Below, one piece after another: positions 35,330 through 44,160 of a stretch of DNA of 64,000 nt. Origin of the DNA: Luteimonas suaedae (GTDB lineage Bacteria > Pseudomonadota > Gammaproteobacteria > Xanthomonadales > Xanthomonadaceae); the NCBI RefSeq assembly GCF_008312895.1, contig NZ_VSSP01000005.1:1-64000 (forward strand), in the 5' to 3' direction. A model generated the notes under the pieces. That model did no database searches. It was not told where the DNA came from and worked only from the letters and a program-made list of their open reading frames with translations. Each line of letters opens with the position of its first letter. Position 1 is the first letter of the stretch. The position numbers and the translations under genes are program-made.

Positions 35330-36643
35330 ATGGATCCGCGCCGGTCCGGCGGGATACGGAACAGGTTCGTGAACACGCAGCTGTCGTCTTTGGTGAACGC
35401 CGCCGGGGCCGCCGCAGCCGGTGGACGCTGGCAGGAGGCCGAAAGACTATGGAGCCAGGTGCACGCACTGGCCCCGGGCAACGTGCAGGCACTCTTCAGT
35501 CTGGGCGTGCACGCCTTCCAGCGCGGAGACTCGCAGGCCGCGCTGGAATTCCTCCAACAGGCACGCACGCGGGCGCCGCGCGACCCAATGGTCCTGCTGA
35601 CCATCGGCCGGGTTCATCGCGAAGCCGGGCGGCCGGAGCAGGAGTGGAGCGCGATCGTCGCCGCGCTCGAGATCGATCCCTATTTCCTGCCGGCACTGCT
35701 GGGAAAGGGCGAGTTCCTCGAGCAGCAGCGCAAGCCAAGGATGGCCGCGGACGTCTTCCGCAATGTGCTCAAAGTCGCGCCGGCCGAGCCCGAATGGCCG
35801 CCTGCGCTGCGCCGACGGCTTGCGCATGCGCGCGAGGCGGTCGAGCGTGATACTCAGGAGCTCGTCGACTACCTGGGGCACCGGGTGGCCGCGAAGCAGG
35901 CCACGGTGGACCAAGCACTGGCGGGACGTTGGGACGAGGCGGTATCGATCCTGGCGGGGCGCACCCGGCCTTACCATTCGCACTGCAACCAGCTGCACGT
36001 GCCGCGGCTGCCGGCGCTCACCTTCTACGACGACGCACTGTTCCCATGGATGTGCGAGCTCGAATCTCGCACCGACGCGATCAAGACCGAGTTGCAGGAA
36101 ATGATCGTCAGCCGTGGCGAGGAGTTCGTCCCCTACATCCAGTACGCGCCGGGCGATCCGGTCAACCAGTGGGACAAGCTCAACCACTCGCGCAACTGGA
36201 GCGGTTTCCATCTATATGCGCACGGCGAACCGGTGGAGGAGCACTTGGCGCAGTGCCCGCGGACGGCCGAGGCACTGGCGCTTGTGGATTCGGCGGACAT
36301 CCCGGGCCTTTGCCCGAACGCGATGTTCTCCGCGCTGGTGCCGGGCGCGCATATCCCGCCGCATACCGGCGAAACCAACGCACGGCTGGTCGCGCACTTG
36401 CCGCTGGTGGTGCCGGACAAGTGCAGCTACCGCGTCGGCTACGATTGGCGGCAATGGCGCGAAGGCAAGTGCTGGGTGTTCGACGACACGATCGAGCACG
36501 AGGCGCGCAACGACAGCGACCAGCTGCGCGTAATTCTGATGTTCGATGTGTGGAATCCGCTGCTAAGCCCGGCCGAGCGGGAAATGGCGACGGCGCTGGC
36601 GGCTGCGATGCGCGAGTGGCGCACCGCGAGCGACGTGGTTTGA
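35330..36643 (+). CDS. TPR protein with aspartyl/asparaginyl beta-hydroxylase domain
   Basis: About 437 residues. The N-terminal part has tetratricopeptide-like repeats (about 35-170: WQEAERLWSQVHALAPGNVQALFSLGVHAFQRGDSQAAL and further). The C-terminal domain (about 240-415) is an aspartyl/asparaginyl beta-hydroxylase: SALVPGAHIPPHTGETNARLVAHLPLVV with the first metal His, and CWVFDDTIEHEARNDSD carrying the distal His. Such enzymes use Fe(II) and 2-oxoglutarate to hydroxylate Asp/Asn residues or lipids. Start: the ATG at 35330 with AGGGG upstream; GTG 35369 is possible. It opens a set of genes beside TonB-dependent receptors that contains a second TPR-oxygenase. Confidence 0.88.
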   Translation: MDPRRSGGIRNRFVNTQLSSLVNAAGAAAAGGRWQEAERLWSQVHALAPGNVQALFSLGVHAFQRGDSQAALEFLQQARTRAPRDPMVLLTIGRVHREAGRPEQEWSAIVAALEIDPYFLPALLGKGEFLEQQRKPRMAADVFRNVLKVAPAEPEWPPALRRRLAHAREAVERDTQELVDYLGHRVAAKQATVDQALAGRWDEAVSILAGRTRPYHSHCNQLHVPRLPALTFYDDALFPWMCELESRTDAIKTELQEMIVSRGEEFVPYIQYAPGDPVNQWDKLNHSRNWSGFHLYAHGEPVEEHLAQCPRTAEALALVDSADIPGLCPNAMFSALVPGAHIPPHTGETNARLVAHLPLVVPDKCSYRVGYDWRQWREGKCWVFDDTIEHEARNDSDQLRVILMFDVWNPLLSPAEREMATALAAAMREWRTASDVV

Positions 36644-36677
36644 GTCGGGAGGTTATCCTGGTTGTACCGCCCAATGG

Positions 36678-37145
36678 ATGATGCTGATGCGCTGTCTCGT
36701 GCTCTCGTTCTTTTGGTTGTTCGCACAGCCGTTGGCTGCGCAACAGATCACCCATGCCTGCTCCAGCGTGGCGCAACCTGCCGCGCGACTGGCCTGCTAC
36801 GACAAGGCGTTTCCGCCGCCGCCAGAGGTGATCGAGGCGGCAACGGAAAAGGCACAGGCCGGCTTCGGTTTGAACCAGCCGCGCGAACCGTTGCGCAATC
36901 CAGGGCAAACAGTCGAGCAGGTCGACCCGGAACGCATCGAAAGCCAGGTGATGAAGGTCGATCATGGTCGCGACGGACAGCGAATTTTCACGCTTGAGAA
37001 CGGACAAGTCTGGACGCAAACCGAGTCGCGCAGCAGCGGTCACGTGCAAGCCGGTGATGCCGTGCAGGTGCGTAAGGCCTTAATGGGCGGCTATCACCTG
37101 GTAATGCCGAACGGCGTGGTCGTGCGCGTGCGTCGCGTGCGTTGA
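36678..37145 (+). CDS. small exported protein with CYD motif
   Basis: 155 residues; the first ~21 form a signal peptide (LVLSFFWLFAQPLAAQ). The mature part begins with CSSVAQPAARLACYDKAFP, a C-x(n)-R-L-x-C-Y-D pattern found in several small periplasmic proteins, followed by a beta-rich C-terminal half (QIFTLENGQVW-type strands, VQAGDAVQVRKALMGGYHLV) that could be an OB-like or SH3-like fold. Function unknown. It lies between the two TPR-oxygenase genes, 9 bases before the second, so it is probably co-transcribed. Confidence 0.75.
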   Translation: MMLMRCLVLSFFWLFAQPLAAQQITHACSSVAQPAARLACYDKAFPPPPEVIEAATEKAQAGFGLNQPREPLRNPGQTVEQVDPERIESQVMKVDHGRDGQRIFTLENGQVWTQTESRSSGHVQAGDAVQVRKALMGGYHLVMPNGVVVRVRRVR

Positions 37146-37154
37146 GGGCATGGC

Positions 37155-38843
37155 GTGTCGGCATCTAGCGGCCAGCCGTTGAATGCAGCGCAGGCAGAGC
37201 GCTTCAGGCAGGCTCTGCGGATGTTGCAATCCGGGCAGCGTGAGCAGGCACAGTCCATTGCCGAAACCCTGACCGAACAGGCGCCGCAGGCAGCGGATGC
37301 GTGGCAGTTGCTGGGCATGTGCCTGGCGGATAATGGCCGCCAGGAGCAAGCCAATGCGGCGTTTGAACACGCATTGGCCTTGCTACCGAACAATGCCGTG
37401 GTGTTGCGCAATTACGGCGTGTCCCTCGCCCGGCACGGCAAGGTGTTGCGTGCACAAGGCCAGTTGGGAGCAGCCGAGTCCGTACTGCGCAAGGCGCTTG
37501 CGTTGTCGCCGGAACAGGCGTCTGCCTGGGTCGATCTGGGCGTGGTGCTGCGTTTGCTGGGGCGCGCCGACGAGGCGCTGGCCGCGTTCCGGCGGGCAGA
37601 AGGAATGCTGCATCAGCGAGGCGCCAGCCAGCCTGAATTGCAGGGCGCCATTAACGGTGTATTGGTCGACTTAGGCCGTCCGGCGGAAGCATTGGCGGGT
37701 GCGCGCAAGCTCGTCGCCCTGCATCCGGGGCATGCACCGGCTCATGAAACATTGAGCAATCTGCTGTGGGAGAACGGCGTGGAACTCGCGCCGGGCGAAG
37801 ATCCACTGAGCGAGTTTCGTGCCGCGGCGCAGGCCCAGCCGGAAAATCGCGCGCTGCAACTGGCCTTCGCGCGAATGTTGTTGACGGCGAAGCACGCGGA
37901 TGAGGCCTTGGTGCTGCTGCATCCGTTGCGCAAGCGCGAACCAGGAAACGCATTGCTGGATTGGTTTGTCGCCGACGCGCTGGACGCGCTGCAACAGCAC
38001 GAGCAAGCCGCACCGTTGTACGCAGCCGCGGCGCGCGGCGAATTGGGCGTGTTGCCGGAGTTTCTCAACGCACGTGCGCGACATGCGTTTCGCACTCAGC
38101 ATTTTGATTTGGCCGCAAGTTGCGCGGAAAAAGCGGTAAAGATCGATCCGCACGATCAGGAAGGCTGGAGCCATCTGGGAACGGCATGGCGGCTGGCGGG
38201 TGATGAACGCGAACATTGGCTGTGCGACTACGAAAGACTGGTGGGCTATGTCGAAATCGTGCCACCACCGGGTTTCAGTGACTTGTCCGTGTTCCTGCGA
38301 ACATTGGCAGCCGCGCTGGAAACCATGCACAGTGCAAAACGGGAGCCAGTGAACCAGAGTGTGCGTGGCGGTACGCAGACGGCGGGCCAACTGTTCGGAC
38401 GTGGCGATGCGGTCATCCGCGCGGCGGAGGCTGCCCTGGGCACGGCAGTGGAAAATTGGCTGACCACACTGCCGGATGATGCGACGCACCCGTTCCTGTC
38501 ACGCAAACAGCGCGGCGTGCGCTTCGTCGGCTCGTGGTCGGTGAAGCTCAGATCATCGGGGCGTCATTCCAATCATATCCACCCCAAGGGCTGGGCGAGT
38601 TCTGCCTTCTACGTCGCGCTGCCCAGCAGCGTGCTTGAACCGGACAGCGAATCCCGCGCCGGATGGATCCAGTTCGGGCAGCCGTTGGAAGATCTGGGGC
38701 TCGACCTGCCGCCGCGTCGCGTGATACAGCCCAAGCAGGGTCACTTGGCGCTGTTTCCTTCCTACATGTGGCATGGCACCACACCATTCGATGGCAGGGA
38801 ATCGCGCCTGACCGTTGCCTTCGACATGCAGCCAACCATGTAG
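37155..38843 (+). CDS. TPR protein with C-terminal putative 2OG-Fe(II) oxygenase
   Basis: 562 residues from a GTG start behind GAGGG. Repeats of TPR type fill about residues 10-345 (e.g. AADAWQLLGMCLADNGRQEQANAAFEHALALLPNN). The C-terminal ~190 residues contain SGRHSNHIHPKGWASSAFYVALP, with the HxH/HxHP metal-binding pattern of the putative 2OG-Fe(II) oxygenase family, and LALFPSYMWHGTTPFDGRESRLTVAFD with the distal His and 2-oxoglutarate-binding Arg. It would hydroxylate a peptide or small molecule. The fusion of TPR and oxygenase repeats the design of the gene at 35330, but the catalytic domain is from a different family. Confidence 0.9.
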   Translation: MSASSGQPLNAAQAERFRQALRMLQSGQREQAQSIAETLTEQAPQAADAWQLLGMCLADNGRQEQANAAFEHALALLPNNAVVLRNYGVSLARHGKVLRAQGQLGAAESVLRKALALSPEQASAWVDLGVVLRLLGRADEALAAFRRAEGMLHQRGASQPELQGAINGVLVDLGRPAEALAGARKLVALHPGHAPAHETLSNLLWENGVELAPGEDPLSEFRAAAQAQPENRALQLAFARMLLTAKHADEALVLLHPLRKREPGNALLDWFVADALDALQQHEQAAPLYAAAARGELGVLPEFLNARARHAFRTQHFDLAASCAEKAVKIDPHDQEGWSHLGTAWRLAGDEREHWLCDYERLVGYVEIVPPPGFSDLSVFLRTLAAALETMHSAKREPVNQSVRGGTQTAGQLFGRGDAVIRAAEAALGTAVENWLTTLPDDATHPFLSRKQRGVRFVGSWSVKLRSSGRHSNHIHPKGWASSAFYVALPSSVLEPDSESRAGWIQFGQPLEDLGLDLPPRRVIQPKQGHLALFPSYMWHGTTPFDGRESRLTVAFDMQPTM

Positions 38844-39022
38844 ATGCCGCCGCAGCGGTTCGTAAGCCGGTGAACGAGTGCGGAGTGCCGAATCGACGGC
38901 GACGGATGTTCCCTGATTTCGGCAATTGCGCAGAGATTGAATAGCTTTTACGCTGCATTGGCACAATATTGCGCATCCTGCCGCTTCCGTAGCGGGCCTT
39001 CAATCCTGTCGAGAAAGCCGCC

Positions 39023-39388
39023 ATGCACCTTGAGCTCGCTTGTTCCGTCCGTCCGTCAATCCCTTCCCCAGTCCGTAAGCCTCGACAGTGTCGCATTCAG
39101 CATCTGCCGCTCGCCATCGTGGCCGTCTGGCTCTTGGCCATGGGACAAGTGTTCGCGCAGGACGCGGCGGACCTGGCGTCCGTGCCCGCTGCCGAGCAAA
39201 CCTCGCCGTCGGCCAGGACGGGAAGCAATGGCAAGGTGTGTCATTACGAGGTTGTCACCGGCAGCCGGATGAAGAAAAGGGTGTGCCACACGCCCGAGCA
39301 ATGGGAGGCCCGCGAAAGAGCGGCGAGGGATCTGGTGCGCGAAATTGATGGCAAGTCGTTGCCATACACGGACGACAGAGGCGGTTAA
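39023..39388 (+). CDS. small exported protein with paired Cys motif
   Basis: Up to 121 residues, with a hydrophobic signal-like stretch HLPLAIVAVWLLAMGQVFA (about 27-45) preceded by a longer basic region, so the true start may be downstream. The mature end has KVCHYEVVTGSRMKKRVCHTPEQWEARERAARDLV, a motif with two Cys spaced 15 apart found in small secreted proteins of this bacterial group, often near TonB-dependent receptors. No function known. It is on the plus strand after the TPR-oxygenase gene. Confidence 0.72.
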   Translation: MHLELACSVRPSIPSPVRKPRQCRIQHLPLAIVAVWLLAMGQVFAQDAADLASVPAAEQTSPSARTGSNGKVCHYEVVTGSRMKKRVCHTPEQWEARERAARDLVREIDGKSLPYTDDRGG

Positions 39389-39570
39389 TACCAGGTTTTC
39401 GCCCAGCCCGGGAACTCTGCCCGGAGACTGAGGAAGAAGTGGCTATCATCGCGATAGCCGCGCGCAATGCGCTTGAGGATATTGATCCAGTTGTCGATGC
39501 CTTCGAGCAGGCGGATGCGTACGGGCGACCGCACCTGGCTGATGATGTCGCCATCGTCGGGTTCAAGACA
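39385..39570 (-). pseudogene. relic of transposase C-terminus (ISL3-like)
   Basis: The minus-strand frame carries RLLEGIDNWINILKRIARGY then RDDSHFFLSLRAEFPG, closely resembling the C-terminal end of ISL3-family transposases (EGIDNKIK-x-IKR-x-A-x-GYRD-x-x-YF). Nothing upstream of about 39570 reads as the rest of a transposase, and the DDE catalytic part is absent. No terminal inverted repeats were found. It is a scar of an insertion sequence between the oxygenase genes and the receptor. Confidence 0.55.
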
Positions 39571-39760
39571 TTCTGCGAAGTGCATTCGGGTCGGGATCCC
39601 GCTTTCCCGGGCATGGCGTAGCCACTGATTTCAGAGGCTGTGCCGGTCCCACGCCGTGAATTCGGAGTGCGATTGAAGCCGGGGCTCGATCCAATCTCTG
39701 GCTCCCGCGGCTTGGGCGGTCGGCCAGTGCGGTCGAGTTTGGCGTCTGTTTTCGGGGTAC

Positions 39761-39796
39761 AAGAAAAGCGGCGGGCCAAGGCCCGCCGCTTTCTTT
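39761..39796 (-). terminator. intrinsic terminator of the receptor gene
   Basis: Hairpin AGCGGCGGGCC-AA-GGCCCGCCGCT with A/T-rich flanks on both sides (AAGAAA to the left gives a T-run on the minus strand). It ends the receptor at 39819 and could also work for transcripts from the left. Confidence 0.85.
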
Positions 39797-39818
39797 TGAC
39801 TCGAAACGCTTTCTTGGA

Positions 39819-42743
39819 TCAGAACTTCAGCGAGATATTGCCGAAGATGTAACGGCCTACCTGATCGTAACCGCCCAGGGCGTTGGCGTTGGCGGACAGG
39901 CCGCTGTCTCCCGAGAACGGCGGCTCCTTGTCGAGCACGTTGTTCACGCCCAGAGAGATCACGGCCTGGCCAAAGGACAGGCTGCCGTTCAGGTCGAGAT
40001 AGTTGTACGACGAGACACCATCGTCAAGCCAGATGACACGATCGTCGCTCAAGAGCGGGCTGCCGTCCACGTCCTTGTAGTCCATCCCGCCAATATGGCG
40101 CCAGCGCAGGCCTGCGGTGTAGCGATCCCACGCATAGCTCACCGAGGCGACATGACGCCACTTCGGGGTCTGGCAGAGGCGGGTTTCGTTGACCAGGCCT
40201 TTGCAGTCGTAGCCGGTGCTCGGCTCGCTGGCCAGCGTCTGGGTGAAGTCCTTTAGGACGTAGTTGCCCACCAGGCTGGTGCGCAACTGGCCCGGACCCA
40301 TGGAGAAGGAATAGTCCGCTGCCAGGTCGAGACCCGTACGTTCGAAAACGCCGATGTTGTCGGGCAGGTTGTTGATGTGACCAGTCGCTGGATCCGAAGC
40401 CAGGCCCACCCACAGGTCATACTCACCTGCGCGTGCGTCGCGGTGGATCCGGTCGCAGTACAGCTGCTGTTCCATGCACAGGATCTGGATGGTGTTGTAG
40501 CCAATGCCGCCGATCGCGCCCTCGATCTCGATGCTGTACCAGTCCAGGGACAGGTTCAGGTTTTCGATCGGCTCGATGGCGAAGCCGATGGTGTAGGTAT
40601 CGGCCTCTTCCGGTGCCAGGTTGGGGTTGCCGCCGGTCAGGTTGAAGTACTGGTTGGCCGGGTTGCCCGGTACGTTGCCGTAGGCGTCGACCGGAACGCC
40701 GGTCAGTGCGCACTGGGCCGCGGTGTAGGACGGGTTCGGGCCGGCGCAGAGGTCGGTGCCGCCGTCGTTCAGGGCAATGCGCTGCGTGTAGTACAGGTCG
40801 TTCAGCCCCGGCGCACGCACGGCGCGGTTGTAACCGCCACGCACCAGCAGCTTGTTGTCCCAGAACACGCTGCTCAGGCCCAGCTTGTAGGTGTCGTAGA
40901 TGCCCGAGGTTTCGTCGTCCGAATAGCGATAGCCCAGCGAGGCATCGAAACGGTTGAAGGCACCGTCGCCCACGTAGATCGGCAGCGCGGCTTCGAAGAA
41001 GAACTCGTTCACGGTGTTGGAGGCATCCACCGGCAGGCTGGCGGCACCGGCGCCGGCGAAGTTGCCCGCGGCGGAGTCGGAGTCGTATTCGCTGAAGAAG
41101 GAGTAGTCGCTGCGCTGCATGCCGACAGCCAAGCCGATTTCCTCGCCATCCGCGGTCGGGAAGCCCCATCCGAGGTAGCCGTTGGCCTCCGCGGAGAATG
41201 CGCGGTAGCCGGTCTTGAAGCTGCTGAAGCTGGTGCCGGCCATCGCCTGTGCAGCTTCTGGATCGATGTCGTCGGTCCAGATGTCGTACGGCTGGCAGCC
41301 CTGGAAGGTGCCATAGACCGGGTCGTTGCAGCCCAGCGCGGCGGCGGCGATCCTGCTGATGAGGAAGTCGTTCTTGCCGATTTCAATGGACTTGGTCTTG
41401 CCGGACACCAGCGACACATCGTAGGTCCAGGACGAGTCGAAGAAGTTGCCCCTCAAGCCCGCGGTGATGCGGTGGGTGTTGTCGTCCCACATGCTGATGC
41501 GCGGGCCGCCTTCCACGTTGCGCTTCCACATGGTGATGCGGGCCATGTCGGTGTCGACGCCGGCGTCGGCGCACAGGGTGCCGATCCGCGGATTGGTGCA
41601 GTCGACGTTGACCGGCACGCCGAAAGCGCCGGATTCCGCGATCTGGATGTCGGAGCTGCGTTCGAGGAACAGCGCCTCGATGTACGGCTCGAAGTACTCG
41701 TTGATCTCATAGCTGCCCATGAAGCCAGCGGTAATGCGCTTGTCTGGACGCTGGTAGAAGTTGATCGGCGCGTAGTTGTACACATAGGAGCCGTTCTCAT
41801 ACCCGCTGCCGTTGTAGACGTAGTTGGCATTGGTGCCTTGCGGCCAGGGGATGACGCCACCGGCCCCGTCGTTGAGGGTAGGGTCCCACCGGTTGACCGT
41901 GAAGCGGCCCGGGTGGGCCGTGCCGGAGCCACCGCACTGCGGGGCGTCGTACCACACCGAGCAGTGGGAATAGTCGCGCTGGCCGTGATAGAGGGCGTCG
42001 TTTTCACGCCAGGTCAGCCAGCCCACCGCGTGCCCCCGGTTGTCGGCGAAGCTGCCTCCCAACACGATGTCGGCGTTGCGGCTGATGCCGTCGAAGCCGG
42101 AGTTGCCGCTCGGGGCCTCAAAGCCCGCATCTTCGTTGAGGCCCTGCCAATACTCGTTGTCGTTGTCGTGCTGGTAGGCCGAATAGCCGAGATTGAGGCT
42201 GAGGCCTTCGAACTTGTCGTCCAGCACGAAGTTGACCACGCCGGCCACGGCGTCCGCACCGTAGATGGCCGAAGCACCGCCGGAAAGAATGTCGACGCGT
42301 CGGATTATCGCCGCCGGGACGATGGATGGGTCGACGACTTCATTGCGGCTGAACGGCAGGCGACGGCCATTGACCAGGGTCAGCGTACGCTCGGGGCCCA
42401 GGCCGCGCATCGAAATCGTCGCATGGCCGAAGGCGCCGTTGTTCTCGAAGTTGTCGAAACTCAGGTCGACCTGCGGGTACTGATTGACCAAGTCCTCAAC
42501 GGTGGTGGCGCCGAAGGTCGTGAATTCTTCGGAGCTGATCTCCGTTATTGGGCTGGACGCGGTGAACGTCTGGCTTTTGATGCGTGAGCCGGTGACCGTG
42601 ATCGCATCGAGTTCGACCGCCGTACTTGTTTCGGTCTGCTCCTGCTCCTGCGCCATGGCCAGGCCGGTGCCTGCCATGGTGGTGGCGCTCACCGCGAGCG
42701 CGAAGACGATCGCGTCGCGGAGCTTGGTGGTCTTCAGTGTCAT
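39819..42743 (-). CDS. TonB-dependent receptor A (large, Xanthomonadaceae type)
   Basis: 974 residues. A signal peptide containing KLRDAIVFALAVSAT and cleaved near AMAQ precedes VELDAITVTGSRIKS (TonB-box region). The plug domain includes RGLGPERTLTLVNGRRLP and RVDILSGGASAIYGADAVAGVVNFVL; the long barrel ends with FGNISLKF. This receptor class (oar-like or peptide/carbohydrate receptors) is expanded in Lysobacterales and Sphingomonadales. The ATG at 42741-42743 follows GGAGAGAG. It is next to the TPR-oxygenase genes (convergent with them) and a second receptor. The ligand is unknown. Confidence 0.93.
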   Translation of the reverse strand: MTLKTTKLRDAIVFALAVSATTMAGTGLAMAQEQEQTETSTAVELDAITVTGSRIKSQTFTASSPITEISSEEFTTFGATTVEDLVNQYPQVDLSFDNFENNGAFGHATISMRGLGPERTLTLVNGRRLPFSRNEVVDPSIVPAAIIRRVDILSGGASAIYGADAVAGVVNFVLDDKFEGLSLNLGYSAYQHDNDNEYWQGLNEDAGFEAPSGNSGFDGISRNADIVLGGSFADNRGHAVGWLTWRENDALYHGQRDYSHCSVWYDAPQCGGSGTAHPGRFTVNRWDPTLNDGAGGVIPWPQGTNANYVYNGSGYENGSYVYNYAPINFYQRPDKRITAGFMGSYEINEYFEPYIEALFLERSSDIQIAESGAFGVPVNVDCTNPRIGTLCADAGVDTDMARITMWKRNVEGGPRISMWDDNTHRITAGLRGNFFDSSWTYDVSLVSGKTKSIEIGKNDFLISRIAAAALGCNDPVYGTFQGCQPYDIWTDDIDPEAAQAMAGTSFSSFKTGYRAFSAEANGYLGWGFPTADGEEIGLAVGMQRSDYSFFSEYDSDSAAGNFAGAGAASLPVDASNTVNEFFFEAALPIYVGDGAFNRFDASLGYRYSDDETSGIYDTYKLGLSSVFWDNKLLVRGGYNRAVRAPGLNDLYYTQRIALNDGGTDLCAGPNPSYTAAQCALTGVPVDAYGNVPGNPANQYFNLTGGNPNLAPEEADTYTIGFAIEPIENLNLSLDWYSIEIEGAIGGIGYNTIQILCMEQQLYCDRIHRDARAGEYDLWVGLASDPATGHINNLPDNIGVFERTGLDLAADYSFSMGPGQLRTSLVGNYVLKDFTQTLASEPSTGYDCKGLVNETRLCQTPKWRHVASVSYAWDRYTAGLRWRHIGGMDYKDVDGSPLLSDDRVIWLDDGVSSYNYLDLNGSLSFGQAVISLGVNNVLDKEPPFSGDSGLSANANALGGYDQVGRYIFGNISLKF

Positions 42744-43256
42744 CTCTCTCTCCAGTCTGGAAAATTCCCCGATAAACCTGCCATTCAGCGTCAAGCGAGA
42801 CAGCAAAGTCGGCAAGGTCAGGTCGATATTAGCCCCGTGGCAGTTAGAATTAAAGTGCGGTTAAGTTTTTGCTTCAAATCCGTTACTTCGGGTGATCGTT
42901 CTAAAAACGGAACAATGTGGCAGCAGGATCCTGCAGGGCCTGGACAGCGGCTGTCGGAACCACGGCTGCCAAGATCTTTCGAGGCCGGCACGCCTTCGCG
43001 ACAAGCCAAAAACTACGGTCCCGTAGGGGGCGTAGCAAAAGCATCTGCGTGCAATACCTGAAGCGGTCGGCGCATCGCGCATCGAACTGATCAGCCCAAC
43101 GCCGTTCATTGCAGGCTGGAGTTTTCCGATCCCGCCATGCATGCGCCGAGGAAATCATCCTTTGAGGCGCCCTGTTAATGGGGTGAATGCAGGATTGTCC
43201 GCAACAAGAGTGCGGATCCGAGCCCGCTTGGTTCAGCAGGGCATACCTCTCCGGAA
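42744..43256. promoter_or_regulatory. receptor A leader and gene-free stretch
   Basis: Reading the minus strand, the leader contains the 17-base block AATTAAAGTGCGGTTAA (42848-42864, plus-strand sequence), matching a block at 47226-47242 upstream of receptor B at 15 of 17 positions, and several further shared segments between it and the start codon (for instance the plus-strand CATCTCTCTCTCCA). The rest, 42865-43256, holds no recognisable gene; the short frames there are unconvincing. Confidence 0.55.
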
Positions 43257-43257
43257 A

Positions 43258-43287
43258 CGACAACGACCCCGTACGGGGCCGTTGTCG
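43258..43287 (-). terminator. hairpin after the receptor fragment
   Basis: Inverted repeat CGACAACGACCCCG-TA-CGGGGCCGTTGTCG with one mismatch. There is only a weak T-run on the minus strand (TTTCC). Likely the surviving terminator of the fragmentary receptor gene. Confidence 0.65.
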
Positions 43288-43329
43288 ATGGGCATGTCAA
43301 TCCACAACTTCGATCGGCAAAATCTTGCC

Positions 43330-43953
43330 TCAGAAGGACTGTTTGTAGTTGAAGTAAATGAACCTGCCCGGGATCAAGTACTGGGCGTCGAAAGTGTTCG
43401 CAAAAGCATTCGAAGACAGCGGCGGATGCTTGTCGAACAGGTTGCGTACGCCGAGGGTGAACTCGGCATTCCAGGGCACCGTCCAACCGGCCTGGACGTG
43501 CGTGTAGGTGGTGCCGCCAAGATAGTTGATCGGAGTCAGTGTCGGTGCCGCGACAATCTCGGTCGTACCAGGACGGAACTGGTACTGGTCGATCGTGAAG
43601 TTCGGGTCCGAGCAAAGATTGATCAGGTCCGCGTACTGAGGGTCGATCTCTGTAAGCGCAACAGCAGTGTTGCGGAAGTTCGTGCAGCTTTCGCGCACAC
43701 GGCTCCTGTATTCCAGCGTCGCCGACGCAGTGAAGTCGGCATACTGCCAGGCGGTTAGGTTGGAACGCAGGCGATGGTGCGGAGCACCCTGGGACGAGCC
43801 GCTCTGCACCTGGCCGACCAGGTTGCCACTTGAAATGTGGCCGTCACCATTGAGCTCGCCGTGCGCCGGCTTGCCGACGTCGCCGAAATGGGACACGTAT
43901 GTGTTGTCCCAGCGGAACTGGAAGTTGCCCGAGTCGCCGCCTCGAATCGGCAA
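43330..43953 (-). pseudogene. C-terminal fragment of a TonB-dependent receptor
   Basis: About 207 residues that correspond to the last strands of a TonB-dependent receptor barrel: the end GVRNLFDKHPPLSSNAFANT...IPGRFIYFNYKQSF has the typical NLFDK-P-P motif and terminal Phe. No plug, TonB box or signal is present upstream, and the sequence beyond 43953 turns AT-rich and non-coding. Only a short N-terminal ATG remains, so this is a truncated gene, most likely left by deletion. The flanking hairpin at 43258 shows that the normal 3' end is intact. Confidence 0.82.
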
Positions 43954-44102
43954 ACAATCCGACAGTAGCGCCGCGCTTACAAAACTAAAGCTCGTTAATT
44001 AAATCATCACAGTGCGGGACTTATTGCGGAGCGGGAGTCTTACGTCTGTTTGAGACGGTAAGGGTCAGTGAGTTATCGGGCGCCTCAGACCGAGGAAGAG
44101 CC

Positions 44103-44132
44103 AAAAAAGCACGGCCCCTTTCGGGGCCGTGC
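44103..44132 (-). terminator. intrinsic terminator of receptor B
   Basis: Perfect 10-bp stem GCACGGCCCC / GGGGCCGTGC with loop TTTC, preceded on the plus strand by six A residues, which give the T-run on the minus strand. Confidence 0.92.
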
Positions 44133-44160
44133 GAAGTGAAGCCGAAAAGGACTGGATTGA

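Noticed and set aside
42861..43263. Two overlapping minus-strand frames of 93 and 120 codons in the receptor A leader
   Set aside because: They overlap each other in different frames, are rich in Arg/Cys/Pro without pattern, and have no Shine-Dalgarno sequence.
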